A stretch of 64,000 bases of DNA from Diadema setosum (lineage: Eukaryota > Echinodermata > Echinoidea > Diadematoida > Diadematidae): contig NC_092704.1 in NCBI RefSeq assembly GCF_964275005.1, positions 5,662,048-5,726,047 on the forward strand, read 5' to 3'. The notes under the pieces were generated by a model. It was not told the DNA's origin and did not search any database. It saw only the letters and a program-made list of their open reading frames with translations. Position 1 is the first letter of the stretch. The number at the start of each line of letters is the position of its first letter. Below, one piece after another: positions 1-29,300 of this stretch. A program made the position numbers and the translations under genes.

Positions 1-393
1 ATGAGCATTTTTTTAACACTCACTCTAAAGGCTAAAGCATAGACCATTGATTTTCCCCTAGTCTTGTGTATGGATATTTTCTTTACTCAGAACAAATCAC
101 TGCTAGTCATTTTTAACACAAATTCCTGGTGCCATAGCTATCCTTGAATTTTACAATTTGAAAGATGAAACTGTAGGAAAAAAAGATCAGAAATAATTTC
201 CATCACTACAGCTTACACAAACTCTACCAGTATTCAATAGATCACTGATGACAAACTTTATAGTACACGACATTTGATTAAAAAAAAAAAAAGCATGCAG
301 CTTAAGCAGTGTTGGGAAGATCAAGAATAACATCTTTAACTTTTCATAAGTTTAGGGTCTTTTATATTTTTCTAATTGATCAACTTATCTTAC
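1..393. other. Intron downstream of the NOM1-like first exon
   Basis: AT-rich sequence with homopolymer runs, lying 3' of the GTAAGA donor of the minus-strand exon at 394-630. No exon, RNA gene or repeat is recognised in it. Confidence 0.4.
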
Positions 394-630
394 CACTCGG
401 GATAAAAAGGCATGTTTCTTTGCTTTCTTCAACCGCCTCTCCTCCTTTCTCCTCTTTTTCCTTGGCAACTGCCCCCGCTGTCTCTTGAAGCGCCTATCTC
501 CTCCTGCCATTCCACCCTCCTTCGCCTCTTCGGTGGTGACCTGCACCATCCTCTTCATGGCTTTCCTTGCTCTCCGCAGATTCTGCTGCATCGGCCTGCG
601 TGGCCTCGACTGTCCCCCTCTGGCTTTCAT
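394..630 (-). CDS. NOM1: First coding exon of a basic nucleolar-type protein, probably NOM1
   Basis: Partial gene; only the first coding exon (79 codons, phase 0) is in the window. It opens with ATG at 630, with an in-frame TGA six codons upstream, and ends at a consensus donor (CGAGTG then GTAAGA, cut at 394/393). The peptide is very rich in Arg and Lys. It starts MKARGGQSRPRRP, continues with an RKAMKRM stretch and ends RKEERRLKKAKKH. This order (Arg/Gly-rich start, AMKR-like helix, then an RKE-x-R-LKKAK block) resembles the N terminus of vertebrate NOM1, the nucleolar MIF4G/MA3 protein that recruits PP1 and eIF4A and acts in 40S ribosome maturation. The diagnostic MIF4G and MA3 domains would lie beyond position 1, so the name is an inference from composition and order. 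Another basic nucleolar protein is possible. The gene is divergent from ERCC3, with 1.85 kb between start codons. Confidence 0.5.
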
Positions 631-2480
631 TCTGTCCTCGTTTCTTCACAACAAATTACAACATAAAACAGTCAAAACTTTCTTCAAGTCCTCTGCCATT
701 CATTTAAACGCAACTTCGCAAAGCTGTACCTGCTTAGTTCTTATAGAACTTACCGGTACTTTTTTTTTGTAGGTAAAGCAAGCAAGACATAATTCAGTAA
801 TTCAACCATAACGTCGTCCAAAATTTGACCGCCAACTACAATACAAGTAAAACCAATGCTTTTGCCCGCAGTCAAATTTTGGCATGGGTGGTCAAACCGT
901 AACTGGAACAATTTCTTTTTTAGAAACATGTTGGCCTACACAAATTTTCTTTGGCATACTACTCAACTCTGTCACTGTTTCAATAGGATTGTATTAATCA
1001 ATCAAACTCGGAGTACATTGCTTGCAGTTTCCACATCATGGTGACATAAGATTTATGAATCAAGACATAAAATGACTGTTCTCTCCCTTCTTATCAATCA
1101 CTGCACTGACCCACTTGAACTGCCACGGCTAACATTAACATTAAATTGAATTTACACTATACACTATTATGGATTACAGATCTAAGATAAAGATCCTAAC
1201 GAATCAATAGGCGTTTTCACATCAGCCCGATGTTTCGAAATAGCGCGCTATTTTTTGACTTGGGAAATTTTCCCGATAGCGAAATAGCACGCTATTTGAT
1301 AATGTGAACACAAATTAGTGCGCTAATTGTATCACTCTGATCGAGAAAATTTCTCGACTCCAACTCAGGAAATTTCTGAAATAGCGGGATAGTAGCGCGC
1401 TTATTGATAATGTAAAAACGACTTGAAAAATTAGCGCGATAAATTCCATCAGGCCTAGCGTGCGTGACCCGATCGATCGAGACACACTGCACACAAATCA
1501 TGAGGAATTTTTGAGAGGGCACACACATTACTGATGCTGTTTGCACATACTCAGTTGTCGAATTAGCTATTTCAAAATTTCTAACTATTCGGGCTACCAG
1601 TGCGGTTACCAGCTCTTCGGGCTGATGTGAATAAGAAATAATTCGCAATCGGGGAAAATATTTCGAGCTTGGATTTTTATCGGGCTGATGTGAAAACACC
1701 TGATAAACTAGGCTCGTCACTGATTTTTGTGTCAATCGAACATGCATCTGTCACTGAATCCCTTCAAAGCCTATCATGAATTTCTAGAATTCCTATTAGC
1801 AAGCACCACATTGCTACATGCATGTGCATGTGCATGTCATTGTCAATTGAATGCTTGTGGCATGGTGGTGGCTTTCATGACAAGAATACCGTAGTCCCAC
1901 CTATCTAAAACTATGTGAGTGTCCAGGCAAGTAAAACTCATCAAAAATGTAACTCAGGCAGTATTAAAAAGAACTATAAGGTGTCATTTGTTGGTGAACT
2001 TACTAATAATCGTATGCTACCAAAGACTGTGTGTCGGATCTTTGATAATACATCAAATAAACTCAAACAGCAGCCATTTCAGCGGTGTATTGTAGTGTGC
2101 CTGTCACTTTCTGTAGTGTGTGCTCATGCTCTTCCCTCCGTAACGCACGTGCGAGGTATACACATCAATCGCGATTGCGACACCTCGAAGCGCCACAACG
2201 CAAGCTCGAGCCACCGAGTTCTGTGGCTCGAGCTCGCTCAGGCTGCTGTATGCATGGAGATGGGTGGTTGGCGGTGCGCTGACTTGTTTGTGTGTGTTTC
2301 GTACATATCGTTCATTTCATGTACGTACCGGTATTGTGCGGCCCGAATGTGAAGATTGAAACTATAATCAAAGCCAAACGAGCCCTAACTCTCTCCTACC
2401 TCCTTTGCTCGACGATGCTGGAACTCACGAAAGAACTCGAGTAGAATCTATCCTGGAAAATCTTGTCATAAAGCCGAGAG
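631..2480. promoter_or_regulatory. Divergent spacer between NOM1-like gene and ERCC3
   Basis: The two start codons face away from each other across about 1.85 kb, so both core promoters must lie here. About 500 bp of it is a MITE (1209-1701). The 2130-2480 stretch is richer in CpG than its surroundings and probably holds the ERCC3 start site and 5' leader. No TATA box is convincing. Confidence 0.5.
1209..1701. mobile_element. MITE with 23-bp terminal inverted repeats
   Basis: A 493-bp element. Its left end (1209-1231) and right end (1679-1701) are inverted copies with one mismatch, built around TTTTCACATCAGCCCGAT. The interior has several smaller palindromes of the AATAGCGCGCTATT type. No coding capacity and no clear target duplication, so the superfamily is not assigned. 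Confidence 0.75.
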
Positions 2481-20024
<17,544 letters not shown>

Positions 20025-20654
20025 AGCGCACACCATGGACCAACTGGAGTGCAAACATCAATTTTGTCTGTCGGAATATGAGCAAAATGTCCCCTGTGTA
20101 ACTATATAAGGGAAGGCATCAACTCTTATCTTTGCTCATCCATGGTAACTTCCCATAGTGATGTAATTTTGCTTCGTGGGGATTCATGTATGACCAGTGC
20201 CTTCATCTAACCACCAAGACAGGGGGCAGTTTCCAACCCCACAGGATGTTGCTATGGAGACGGACAAGTGAGGAGCAAGAATGCACATGACTCTGTCAGA
20301 AGTCATCAGCAGCGAAACTTCATAAGTTTTCAGTGCATCGTGATGCTTTGAGCGTGCAAGGTACCGCAGTGGTGTCCCGTCTCGTGAGCTACCATCACCA
20401 GTCCTAGAGTGGATATAGTGAAGGAGGATCTTCTCAGTGAAGCCATGCATCTATTTCCTATCACTCATTGTGTGAACATTCCAGACTGTTATATTTTACC
20501 CACAATGCAAAAGTGGAAACTCTTGAGCCAGAGCAGTACGAGAGAACCATGCTCATTTCTTGTTGCACAGATTGGAGTACCGGTATTTGGGCTTCGACAT
20601 TGATATCGGCACAAAATATTTTTGTTTTGTTATTTTTGCAGTCGAGATATTAAA
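20025..20654 (+). other. ERCC3 3' UTR (probable)
   Basis: Non-coding sequence after the ERCC3 stop. The first plausible poly(A) hexamer is ATTAAA at 20649-20654. No canonical AATAAA occurs earlier, so the end is tentative. Confidence 0.4.
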
Positions 20655-20962
20655 GCAGGAAATTTGCAAAGATAGTTCTCATCTTTGGATAAGTGAGGGA
20701 TAAGTAGCAATATTTCACATTCTGTTTTCAATACAAGTTTGTTCAGATCAGGCCGTCTATCAGGAAGAACGTGGAATTTAGCCAGAAAAAAAAAAAAAAA
20801 AAATGAGAAGCCAACTGTCCAAGCTTTTAGCACTACAAGCTTTACCTAAAACAAAAAGAAAGATGAAACGCCTTTCTTTTCACCTTGTATGGCTCCACAA
20901 AGAACAAAGTTTCTTTGGCAGTCTGTGTTCACACGAATGAAAGTTTTACAACTGTCCTTTCT

Positions 20963-21428
20963 TAAAGGAGACCTCTGGATGATTTTCAAATTTTTACATT
21001 TGAACAACTATAAATTAGTTATACTGAGGACAGAGTTTCAGAATTTGTGATAACTGGGATGAAGAATAAGAATATTTTCAAAATTTAGGACAAATTGCAA
21101 TGAACAAGGATGATGACATGGCAGAGACACCATAAGAATGCACGAGTTGGGGCTCAAGGAAGCAGAACAAAAGAAGAAGGCATGCATAGATTATACGCAG
21201 GTGAAGTCGCAAGCAAGCGGTATTGTAATGGAATTACACTGCTACATTTTTGAAATATGTGAACCTCCTATGTCATCATCCTTGTTCAGTGTAATTTGTT
21301 TAAGGTTTTTCAAAGTATTGTTTCTCTGCTCAAGAACCACAATAAATTCCACAAATCTATACATGGAGTTGTCGATTTATGTACTGCATGATGTGAAATT
21401 ATGAAAATCATCTGGAATGTCCCTTTAA
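20963..21428. mobile_element. TTAA-flanked MITE with matching ends
   Basis: Begins TTAAAGGAGACCTCTGG and ends with the complement-like CATCTGGAATGTCCCTTTAA. GATGATTTTCA / TGAAAATCATC continues the inverted match. A further TTAAAGGGGAATTTCAGACC end starts at the same TTAA (21425) and runs into 21426-21650, suggesting a second element inserted next to it. Confidence 0.65.
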
Positions 21429-22217
21429 AGGGGAATTTCAGACCGGGGAAAGGTTTGTATGAAAAGAAAGGGTAAAGATTTAATCAGCTCAACAGTGAAA
21501 ATTTGATAAAAATTATAGAATTCTTTTTTTAGGGAGGTTATGAAATTCCTATTTTTTTTTGCTGATATTTGCAAAACTGTTATCAAACAGTTGAGATAAA
21601 TATGCAAATAAATGAGCTGATGATGTCATCACCTCATAGTTTCAATTAATTGCATACCAAAAAAAAAAAAAAAATGTAGACAATTTTTTTTCTTTGCTAT
21701 GAAAATGTAAAACACAAAGTTTTCCTGGCTGAATAACCTCAAAATAATGATTAATCAGATATACATTGTATAAGGTTTGTAAGACAGGAGTATAATTGCA
21801 TTTCAACCCCCCCCCCAAAAAAAAAAAAAAAAAATCAAACAAACAAACAAAAATCAGGAATTTCCAGATCTTGTATACAAATTATATGACAAGTAAACGA
21901 ACAGAAAAGAGCATAGAGAAGAAATTCTAGAGTATCATGTGTACAAATTTGGGTGTGAATACATTGTGCCATTCTGGCACTACAAAAAATTTTGAACTTC
22001 CTGGATGTGACCAATGGTCACTAAATACTGTATAAAGTGGACATTTTACACATTCGTCCAGCATATGTGTCCACGAGTTTGACACTATGTCCACAATGTC
22101 ATGTACATTGCTTTTACTTGGCTTATGTGGGTCATTAAATGGCAACCTGGCTGGAATATTCCATGTGGAGAGAATGCACATCTGTGTTTCATTCTAGTGA
22201 CCTGAAAATGATGTACT

Positions 22218-22640
22218 GGTACACAGTATAGTCCGACCTCGATTATCTGGCGATCTTTTATCCAGACTTCTCTATCATCAGGACATGTTCACGAAGTGCA
22301 AATTTGAAATAAAAAAAGAAGAAACAGTTGATTTGAAACATCAGTAAAACTCCTACGAAACTCACACACTGTACCTACAATATTCCAAAGAGAAACATGT
22401 CACACGTGTATGAATTCAACAATGTGTCAATTTCACTAAAAATTGGGCTATAATTTCATTAGGCTAGCATAAATTCCACCACTGTTGTGGTGTACACGAT
22501 CTAGCTACAGCTGAAGTTACCATTGTGTCCACAGCTAAATGAACGTGTACATGAACATTGTTTCTCCAATATCTGACCAAATTGCTTATCTGGATGGGCG
22601 CCAGTCCTGACATGGCCAAATAACAGAGGTCAGATGGTAT
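22218..22640. mobile_element. MITE with CCGACCTCGATTATCTGGC-type ends
   Basis: The left end has CCGACCTCGATTATCTGGC. The right end in complement reads CTGACCTCTGTTATTTGGCC. The copies are imperfect inverted repeats near TA dinucleotides, similar to pogo/Tc1-like non-autonomous elements. No coding capacity. Confidence 0.55.
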
Positions 22641-22644
22641 TGAT

Positions 22645-22762
22645 ATACAGTATACGTGTGTGTGTGTGTGTGTATGTATCTATGTATGTGTGTATGAATG
22701 AGTGAATGTGTGTGTGTTTATATGTACATGTATGTATAGATGGATGTGTGTGTGTATATATT
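22645..22762. repeat. TG-rich simple repeat
   Basis: Alternating GTGT, TATG and TGTA runs with interspersed GAATG and GGATG. Confidence 0.7.
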
Positions 22763-22973
22763 TACTGTAAAATCAGACATTTTTGCATGCATGAAACTTT
22801 GATAGATTTTGCGAGGCGCTAAGATTTGAGAAAGTAAAATGCATGCCAAAGTGTTTGTCTACACAATGCAGTCAATGCCAGTGGTGATTCGCAAAAGTTT
22901 CATGCTGTGAAAAGGGCTGTCGGCTCCAATTTATGAAAGTTTCATGCCGCAGGTGTTTCTGGTTTTATAGTAA
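22763..22973. mobile_element. TA-type MITE (family C)
   Basis: A 211-bp element starting TACTGTAAAA and ending TTTTATAGTA, with internal CATGAAACTTT / AAAGTTTCATG inverted motifs. Cleaner relative of 17005-17222. Confidence 0.7.
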
Positions 22974-23399
22974 ATGGATGGATGTATACAAGGAGAAACA
23001 TTTCAAGATTTCATATTTCTGAAACGTTTGCCAAAATTGATGCATTTTTATTTTTTTATTTTTTTATTTTTTTTTATTTTTTTTTTTGATACATAGATGA
23101 CAAAGATTTGAGGGACATTAGGGACTTGAAACACTGAAAACCAATACATGTACTGGCAACAGTTAATATGCACAGATATGAACAAACATGTAGTGTACAT
23201 ATACACCGAAACGATATTAAAGATGCAGTCTTGGTACAATCTTTTATTGATCACAAAATATATCATGTAATACACTGTACTTAATTTCCATTCATGTATT
23301 CTAAAAAATTCCCGTTTCCCTCCAAGACCATGTCCATCATGAATCATTAATTCACATTCAGTGCAGTTGCATGTGTAGATGTTACCTGATGACAGCAAA

Positions 23400-23633
23400 T
23401 ACTGTATAAGCTGTTATTTTTGTGAGGGTTTAATGTTTTTTTGCGAACTTCACGAATCACAGTAGGACTGCACATTAAACAACATGCAAAAATGTCGCCA
23501 TGTGCCAATAGAGCATAATTTATATAGCCTCGGTGTCAATTCGTGAAAACAAAATCTCATGAAAAATAACTAATGTCTGTGATCTCCTCTTTAACATATA
23601 TATCTGTACACGAAAATAGCAGCTTATACAGTA
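23400..23633. mobile_element. TA-flanked MITE with TACTGTATAAGCTG ends
   Basis: Perfect 14-bp inverted ends (TACTGTATAAGCTG / CAGCTTATACAGTA). The interior has TTTTTGCGAACTTCACGAAT-like motifs shared with the next element. Confidence 0.75.
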
Positions 23634-23826
23634 AGATACCAGGTAATTGGTTCCTTTTCTAGATTGTGTCCTGGTTCATGGATATCCTCTTTACACAACA
23701 TGTAGAACATGGAGAGGAAAGTTATCCACAAATCTGTAATTTTGGTGAAAGACGCAGAAGTCAGATGATGCAGAAGTTGGGTAAAAACAAATTAACATGA
23801 TGTTAAAAACGAGAACCTGAGGAAAG

Positions 23827-24070
23827 TACTGTATACGCCATATATTTCGCGAGTCTAAATTTTCGCGAATCGGGACTTCACGACAATTTCGCAAGTGGTT
23901 AAATTCGCGATTGTGGAGTCTTGTACTGAACGGAGAAATTTATATGCGTACATCACATTCACATTGGCATTAGAGTCAATATTTTTGTGTGTTTTTAATT
24001 TCACGAATAGCAGCTGACTCGCGAAATTTGCGAAAATAAAACCCTTGGGAAATATTCGGCGTATACAGTA
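23827..24070. mobile_element. TA-flanked MITE with TACTGTATACGCC ends
   Basis: Perfect 13-bp inverted ends. The interior is rich in TTTCGCGAA and AATTTCGC motifs, like the copy at 57164-57359. Confidence 0.75.
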
Positions 24071-26132
24071 ATATCGCTTAAAATCATTTCAGCATTAAAT
24101 ACTATAATATGATAAAACCTGACACGCATGTACATGTGTATCATCATAGAAATCCAATATAAACTATTTTTTTTTTCTGACATGCCTAAAGTGGCATCAA
24201 CTTCACTATAAGAACAGGTAAAAAAAAACAATCCTGTATTTCAGTGAATACAGTGTTGTCTAAATGATGGCAGTGCAGACAAGATAATATGAAACAATCT
24301 TGTTTAGAATTAAATAAAATATGTGCCATATCCAAGCTAGCCACTGTGATATCAATTGCCCTTTATAAAACAGCTGAAATGGGTGCCATTTTCTATTTCT
24401 CTCTCACACAGAGAAACCCTGCTCTAACAAGCTCACTCTACAAGACTGCTTTTCACATGTTGAATTTGGTGGTCCCTATTTTCCATTTCTATACTTAGCT
24501 GCTCTCTTTTCTTTTAGTACATTTACAATGATGTACAATTAATTGTACATGTATCAATTATAATGAGGTAACATCGGCGGTCCCAGCAACCTCTTGCTGC
24601 TTTGAATAGTGTAAAGATAAGATGTGCATTTCCAATAGTCTATCATGTGAAAGATAAAAGGTAAAACATCAAGCAGCTCCATGATGCGCACAGAACTTGC
24701 AGTCCATGATGTCATGTAGATTTTTATTTCTTTTGTTGCCCGTAATTACATGTATTGGTCTTTCGGAAGTACCTTTCCACTGACTTCACAAAGTCTCATA
24801 AAAATGAAAAAAACAAACAAACATACAAACACACATTACCTTTTCCCTCAGTTTAAGATACAGACAGGGTATATAATAATGTGTTCTCCATGGGATATAA
24901 ATTACAAGTTTATTAGAGTGAGCCATGCTACTACATGCTCACAAAATGGTTGCAAAACATTACAACTCCTTATGCCATCGTACAACTAGTCAATAGCCCA
25001 CTCTTTCACCCTTCTTGGACTAAGGTCTGATGGTGTGTGTTGCATATGACCAGAACTAGTCAAGCTCTAATGACTCCTGCCTACCCGGTCTTTTGTTGAA
25101 CCTGAAATCAAAATCTGTTTGGCACTAATGAATCGGGACAGATATTACTGAAACAGCAAGTAACAGCTGATAAGCAGTTTGAAGTAGATATATGTGTCAC
25201 TAGAGATTGATTTGCATTTATTTGCACCAGTGGAACTTGCTATTACTTGTGTACGTTAGGTTCAAATCAGACATTACACTGGAAATAGTAATCGCACAAC
25301 TTCACTGGAGTTAAGGTCATATATTTATTCCTTCATTCTCAACAATGGATCCACACTTGCCATGTAGTACAGATAAATGTAACCCCAGTTTTCACATAAA
25401 TAATCTAACAAACCTAAATATGACACAATTTCTTTTTTAACTTTGATTGTTAAAATCTATATTTCATCATCCTCTTTATCCTCAATTTAGAGAGTTGATT
25501 GGAAGACAAAAACAAAATATTACAAGCACAGAAATTAAGTTAACAAAGAAAACTGACTGTCTTATTTAGAAAGTCTCTTGGAAGAGGAAATAATGGCAAT
25601 GGATGCTTCCACTACACAATTATGGTTCTATATGATGTGAATTATTATCAAAATATCTCACATAAACCATAGACACATAAGATTGCCGCACAGAAATCAT
25701 AAATTTTGCGTTTCTGCTGATGATCAGAATGGTGAATAATTACCATATCAGGTAATCAACTAAAATGCATATAAGTCACATCAAAACAGAGGAATTTCTA
25801 TCAATTTTAACATATTCTTTGACTCTTATTTTCATCAATTTAATCGAGACACCTTATCATGGTGTAGTGTGCAATATAAAAGAATCATGTCTCATCTCTA
25901 TGAAGAATTGACTTTAAGCACAACAGCTCTCCTACACCTGTGCTGACAACTTTACAAGCACTCCTTAAATTGCATCAAATTACATTTCATACCATCTCAC
26001 TACTAGTACAGTATAGCTTATTGCCTCTACAATGCTAATAATGCATCATGATATCCCACAATACCAGTACCATGGTCCCTTTCAATTTCACCTTTCACCT
26101 GTTTGCAATTTCTTTAAGTTACAATAATTCAA

Positions 26133-26146
26133 GTTACCATGGCAAC
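26133..26146. promoter_or_regulatory. X-box (RFX-type) palindrome near CISD3 3' end
   Basis: GTTACCATGGCAAC fits the vertebrate RFX X-box consensus GTTRCCATGGYAAC at every position. It lies about 160 bp past the CISD3 stop, next to the poly(A) signal. Occupancy is unknown. Confidence 0.45.
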
Positions 26147-26149
26147 ATC

Positions 26150-26155
26150 TTTATT
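26150..26155 (-). terminator. Poly(A) signal of CISD3
   Basis: AATAAA on the minus strand, about 155 nt after the CISD3 stop codon at 26310-26312. It implies a short 3' UTR. Confidence 0.55.
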
Positions 26156-26309
26156 GCCTATTACATGATGGTGGTTGCTTAGATGCTGCCATATGGTGAC
26201 AACATTCCTGCAATGCAACAATTGTTGCTTTCAAATCATACAAGGCTAGATTCATCTCCCGCACTTCAAAACAAGAGCATAAAACTAATTTTACAGCGAG
26301 CCGTCACCT

Positions 26310-29300
26310 CTAGCTCTTCGGCTCCGTCTTCAGCTGACCTGTGAATGATTGGAACATGACCTTAACGTGCGTCATGTCACAGAACGGCTGCTTGCTTGTC
26401 TGCTTGCATCGACACATCAGGTACGACTTAGTCTTGTCCACCTCGAATCTCACTGGTTTGAATTCCGTTTTCTTGTGTGCACCATCACAGAAAGGCTGCA
26501 AAACAAAACACCACAAATTAATGAATACAGCACATCAATAGACTTGTCCCTTGCAACACATGGCAGCTTTGTCATTTTTGCAAACATAATATCATGCACC
26601 TCAACAGCTGTCTGGATTAAAATTACTTCTTTCACAGCAAAACATTTCAAAAACTTGTTCTTGAATGCAGCTTACCAATCCTTTGTTAGCTTGCTCTGAT
26701 ATTCAATGGTTATAGCATCTTTGCTATTGATTTCTCTCAAGTTTTAAGTGATCTCTCGCTTTTTGCCACACTACAGAATTCTACAAGTTTTTTTTTTTTT
26801 CCTCATGATAACCAGGAAATAGTTGATCAGCTTCTGATTTTGAATCTAATAAGACTAAGAGTTCATCTGCATGATACTAGCATAAATGTTCATCTTTGCA
26901 CAAAGCCAATTGCAGTTTTGAACTTCTTGAGATATTCTTTGATTTTATAAAACCAAAACAGAAGAGCTTCTCAATATTGTCAAAGATAATGACCATATGA
27001 CATAAATACTTACTTGTTTTTTGCTAAGTCCACACAGGCACCAGGAATACTTTTTCCCACTTTCTAGCTTCACAAGAGTAGGGATCATCTTTGCAACATA
27101 CGTTCCCTTAGGACCAACCTTTAGATGGCGAACCTAATCAGACACAGGAAGACAAAAAGGACACACAAAAAAACATTTTATAGTTTTCAGCATATGCTTC
27201 TCAAAACAAATTAAATGGCTTGTAATTTGCTTTCATCTTCATGAAATGAAGTCATGATTGAATGCTTAGAGTAAGACATTTGTCACCTATGTTTATGTAG
27301 GTTTAGAAGATTGGAGACCCATAGATCAGTTAGACGATCAAATGATGATAAATGGATCATAAAATGATGGAAGGATGTATATACAGTTACGCCAGGTCTT
27401 ACCTCTGGAACTGCATATTGAGACCTGTATTAAAGGACAAGTTCACCTTCATTAACATAAGGATTGAGAGAATGTAGCAATATTAGTACAACACATCATT
27501 GAAAGTTTGAGGAAAATCGGAAAATCCATTCAAAAGTTATGGATTTTGTAAGTTTTTGTGCAGTCACCGCTGGATGAGAAGACTACTGCAGTGTATGTCA
27601 CATGTGTACAACAATATAAGGGAAATATAAAGAGAATTTCACAAAATTTCATCTTTTGAAAAAAGTACACATTCCCTTGACTCGTTACTGACATATGTTA
27701 TGGGTAATATTATTTCCACTGCCTTTAGAAAGAGGCAAGTCAAGTGCTCTTTTATTATGCGAAAAAAATGAAAATATGTTGAATTTTCTTCACATTTTCT
27801 TTATACTGTTGTACTCATATGACATCATGAGCCTTAGTAGTCTCCTCATCCAGCGGTTCCAACACAAAAGTTTTAAAAATGCATAACTTTTGCATCGATT
27901 GTCCAATTTTCCTCAAACTTTCACTGATGTGTTCTACTAATATTGCTGCATTCTCTCAATCCTTATGTTAATGAAGGTGAACTTGTCCTTTAAGTCTGCC
28001 TTGATCAGGGGTCCGTTTCATGAAAGTCTTAGGAGAGACTTTCTCTCTCCTAAGTCATACTTAGGAGAGACTTTGCTAAAAACCATTTCATGAAAAAGCT
28101 ATCGCATAAAGCTATCGCATAAACTCAGACGTAGGAGAGACTTTTTCTAGAAACCATTTCATGAACAAAGCTAGCACATAAAGTCTCTCCTAACTTGGCA
28201 AAGCTATCACATAAATCTAGGAGTGGTCAGGAGCACTCCTAAGTTTATGTGATAGCTTTTTGAGAGAGCCATTGTATCAAACTTTTTTCTCATTTTGGAG
28301 TAATTGACCCTAAATTTGGCATGTGTGACCACTGTCAAAGGTAGATATGCAACATATCTCTTTCGTTGATATCGCATAATACGTTGTCATGAATGGCAAT
28401 GACAAATTTTCACAAAAACATACAAATTGTTGTGGATTTAACTACTGCCCTCAGTTTTAAAGCAATGCAGTTGAAATTCTGCATAGAATCAGATAAATGT
28501 AATATGTAGTTGTGCAAAACACTTTTTTCATGTGTGGTGTGAAAAAATCTGTTGCCATGGCAACAAGTTTTTATATACCAATCACACAAAGAAATATGTG
28601 AATTGACCTAACTTCCTTAAAGTTCTTTTAACATTTGACCAAAAATTTGGCACATGACCATTACAGTATGTAGATGTGCAAAACTAATCTTTGGTTGATG
28701 TTGAACAATCTGTTGCCATGGTAACAACATTTTTTCACTTAAAAGCATACAAAAATTGTGAATTCGCTAAATTTGTCAATATTTGTGCATATGACATGAA
28801 ATTTGGCACACATGTGACCGGCATAGTGCGTAGATGTGCAAACTTCATCTTTCGCCATTGTTGAACAATGTGTTGCCATGGTAACAGCAGACTTTGAATG
28901 AAAATCATACAAAAATATTGTGGATTCTGCTATCTCTCAGCTTTTGAGCATTTTGCTTGAAATTTGGTACATGTGACCACCATGATATGTATAGTTGTGC
29001 AAACTTCATCTTTCACAGATATAGAACATTGTGTTGCTATGGTAACAGCATTTTCAATGAATATAATAAAAAAAGTGTAGATTCAGTTTACTCCTTAAAT
29101 ATTTGAGCATTTTACTTGAAATCTGGCACATGAGACTGCTACAGTACATAGACTGATGTGCAAATTTCTTCTTTGTTCTTTTTCACACAATGTGTTGCCA
29201 TGGTAACAGATTATTTTGAATGAAAATCATTCAAAAATATTGTGGATTCAGCTAACTTCCTAAGCTTTTGAGCATTTGACTTGAAATTTGAAACATGTGA

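Larger units (their letters stand above)
20655..26130. other. Intergenic spacer between ERCC3 and CISD3 (tail to tail)
   Basis: AT-rich and gene-free as far as can be seen. Its recognisable content is a run of MITEs (20963-21428, 22218-22640, 22763-22973, 23400-23633, 23827-24070), TG-rich simple sequence near 22650, and poly-A/T tracts. From about 24100 to 26130 no repeat or gene is recognised. Confidence 0.6.

Noticed and set aside
412-772. Plus-strand ORFs opposite the basic exon
   Set aside because: Antisense shadows of the Arg/Lys-rich exon at 394-630; Pro/Leu/Ser-rich as expected from the complement.
1292-1747. 151-codon ORF on the minus strand
   Set aside because: Lies almost wholly in the MITE at 1209-1701; no recognisable domain and no splice context.
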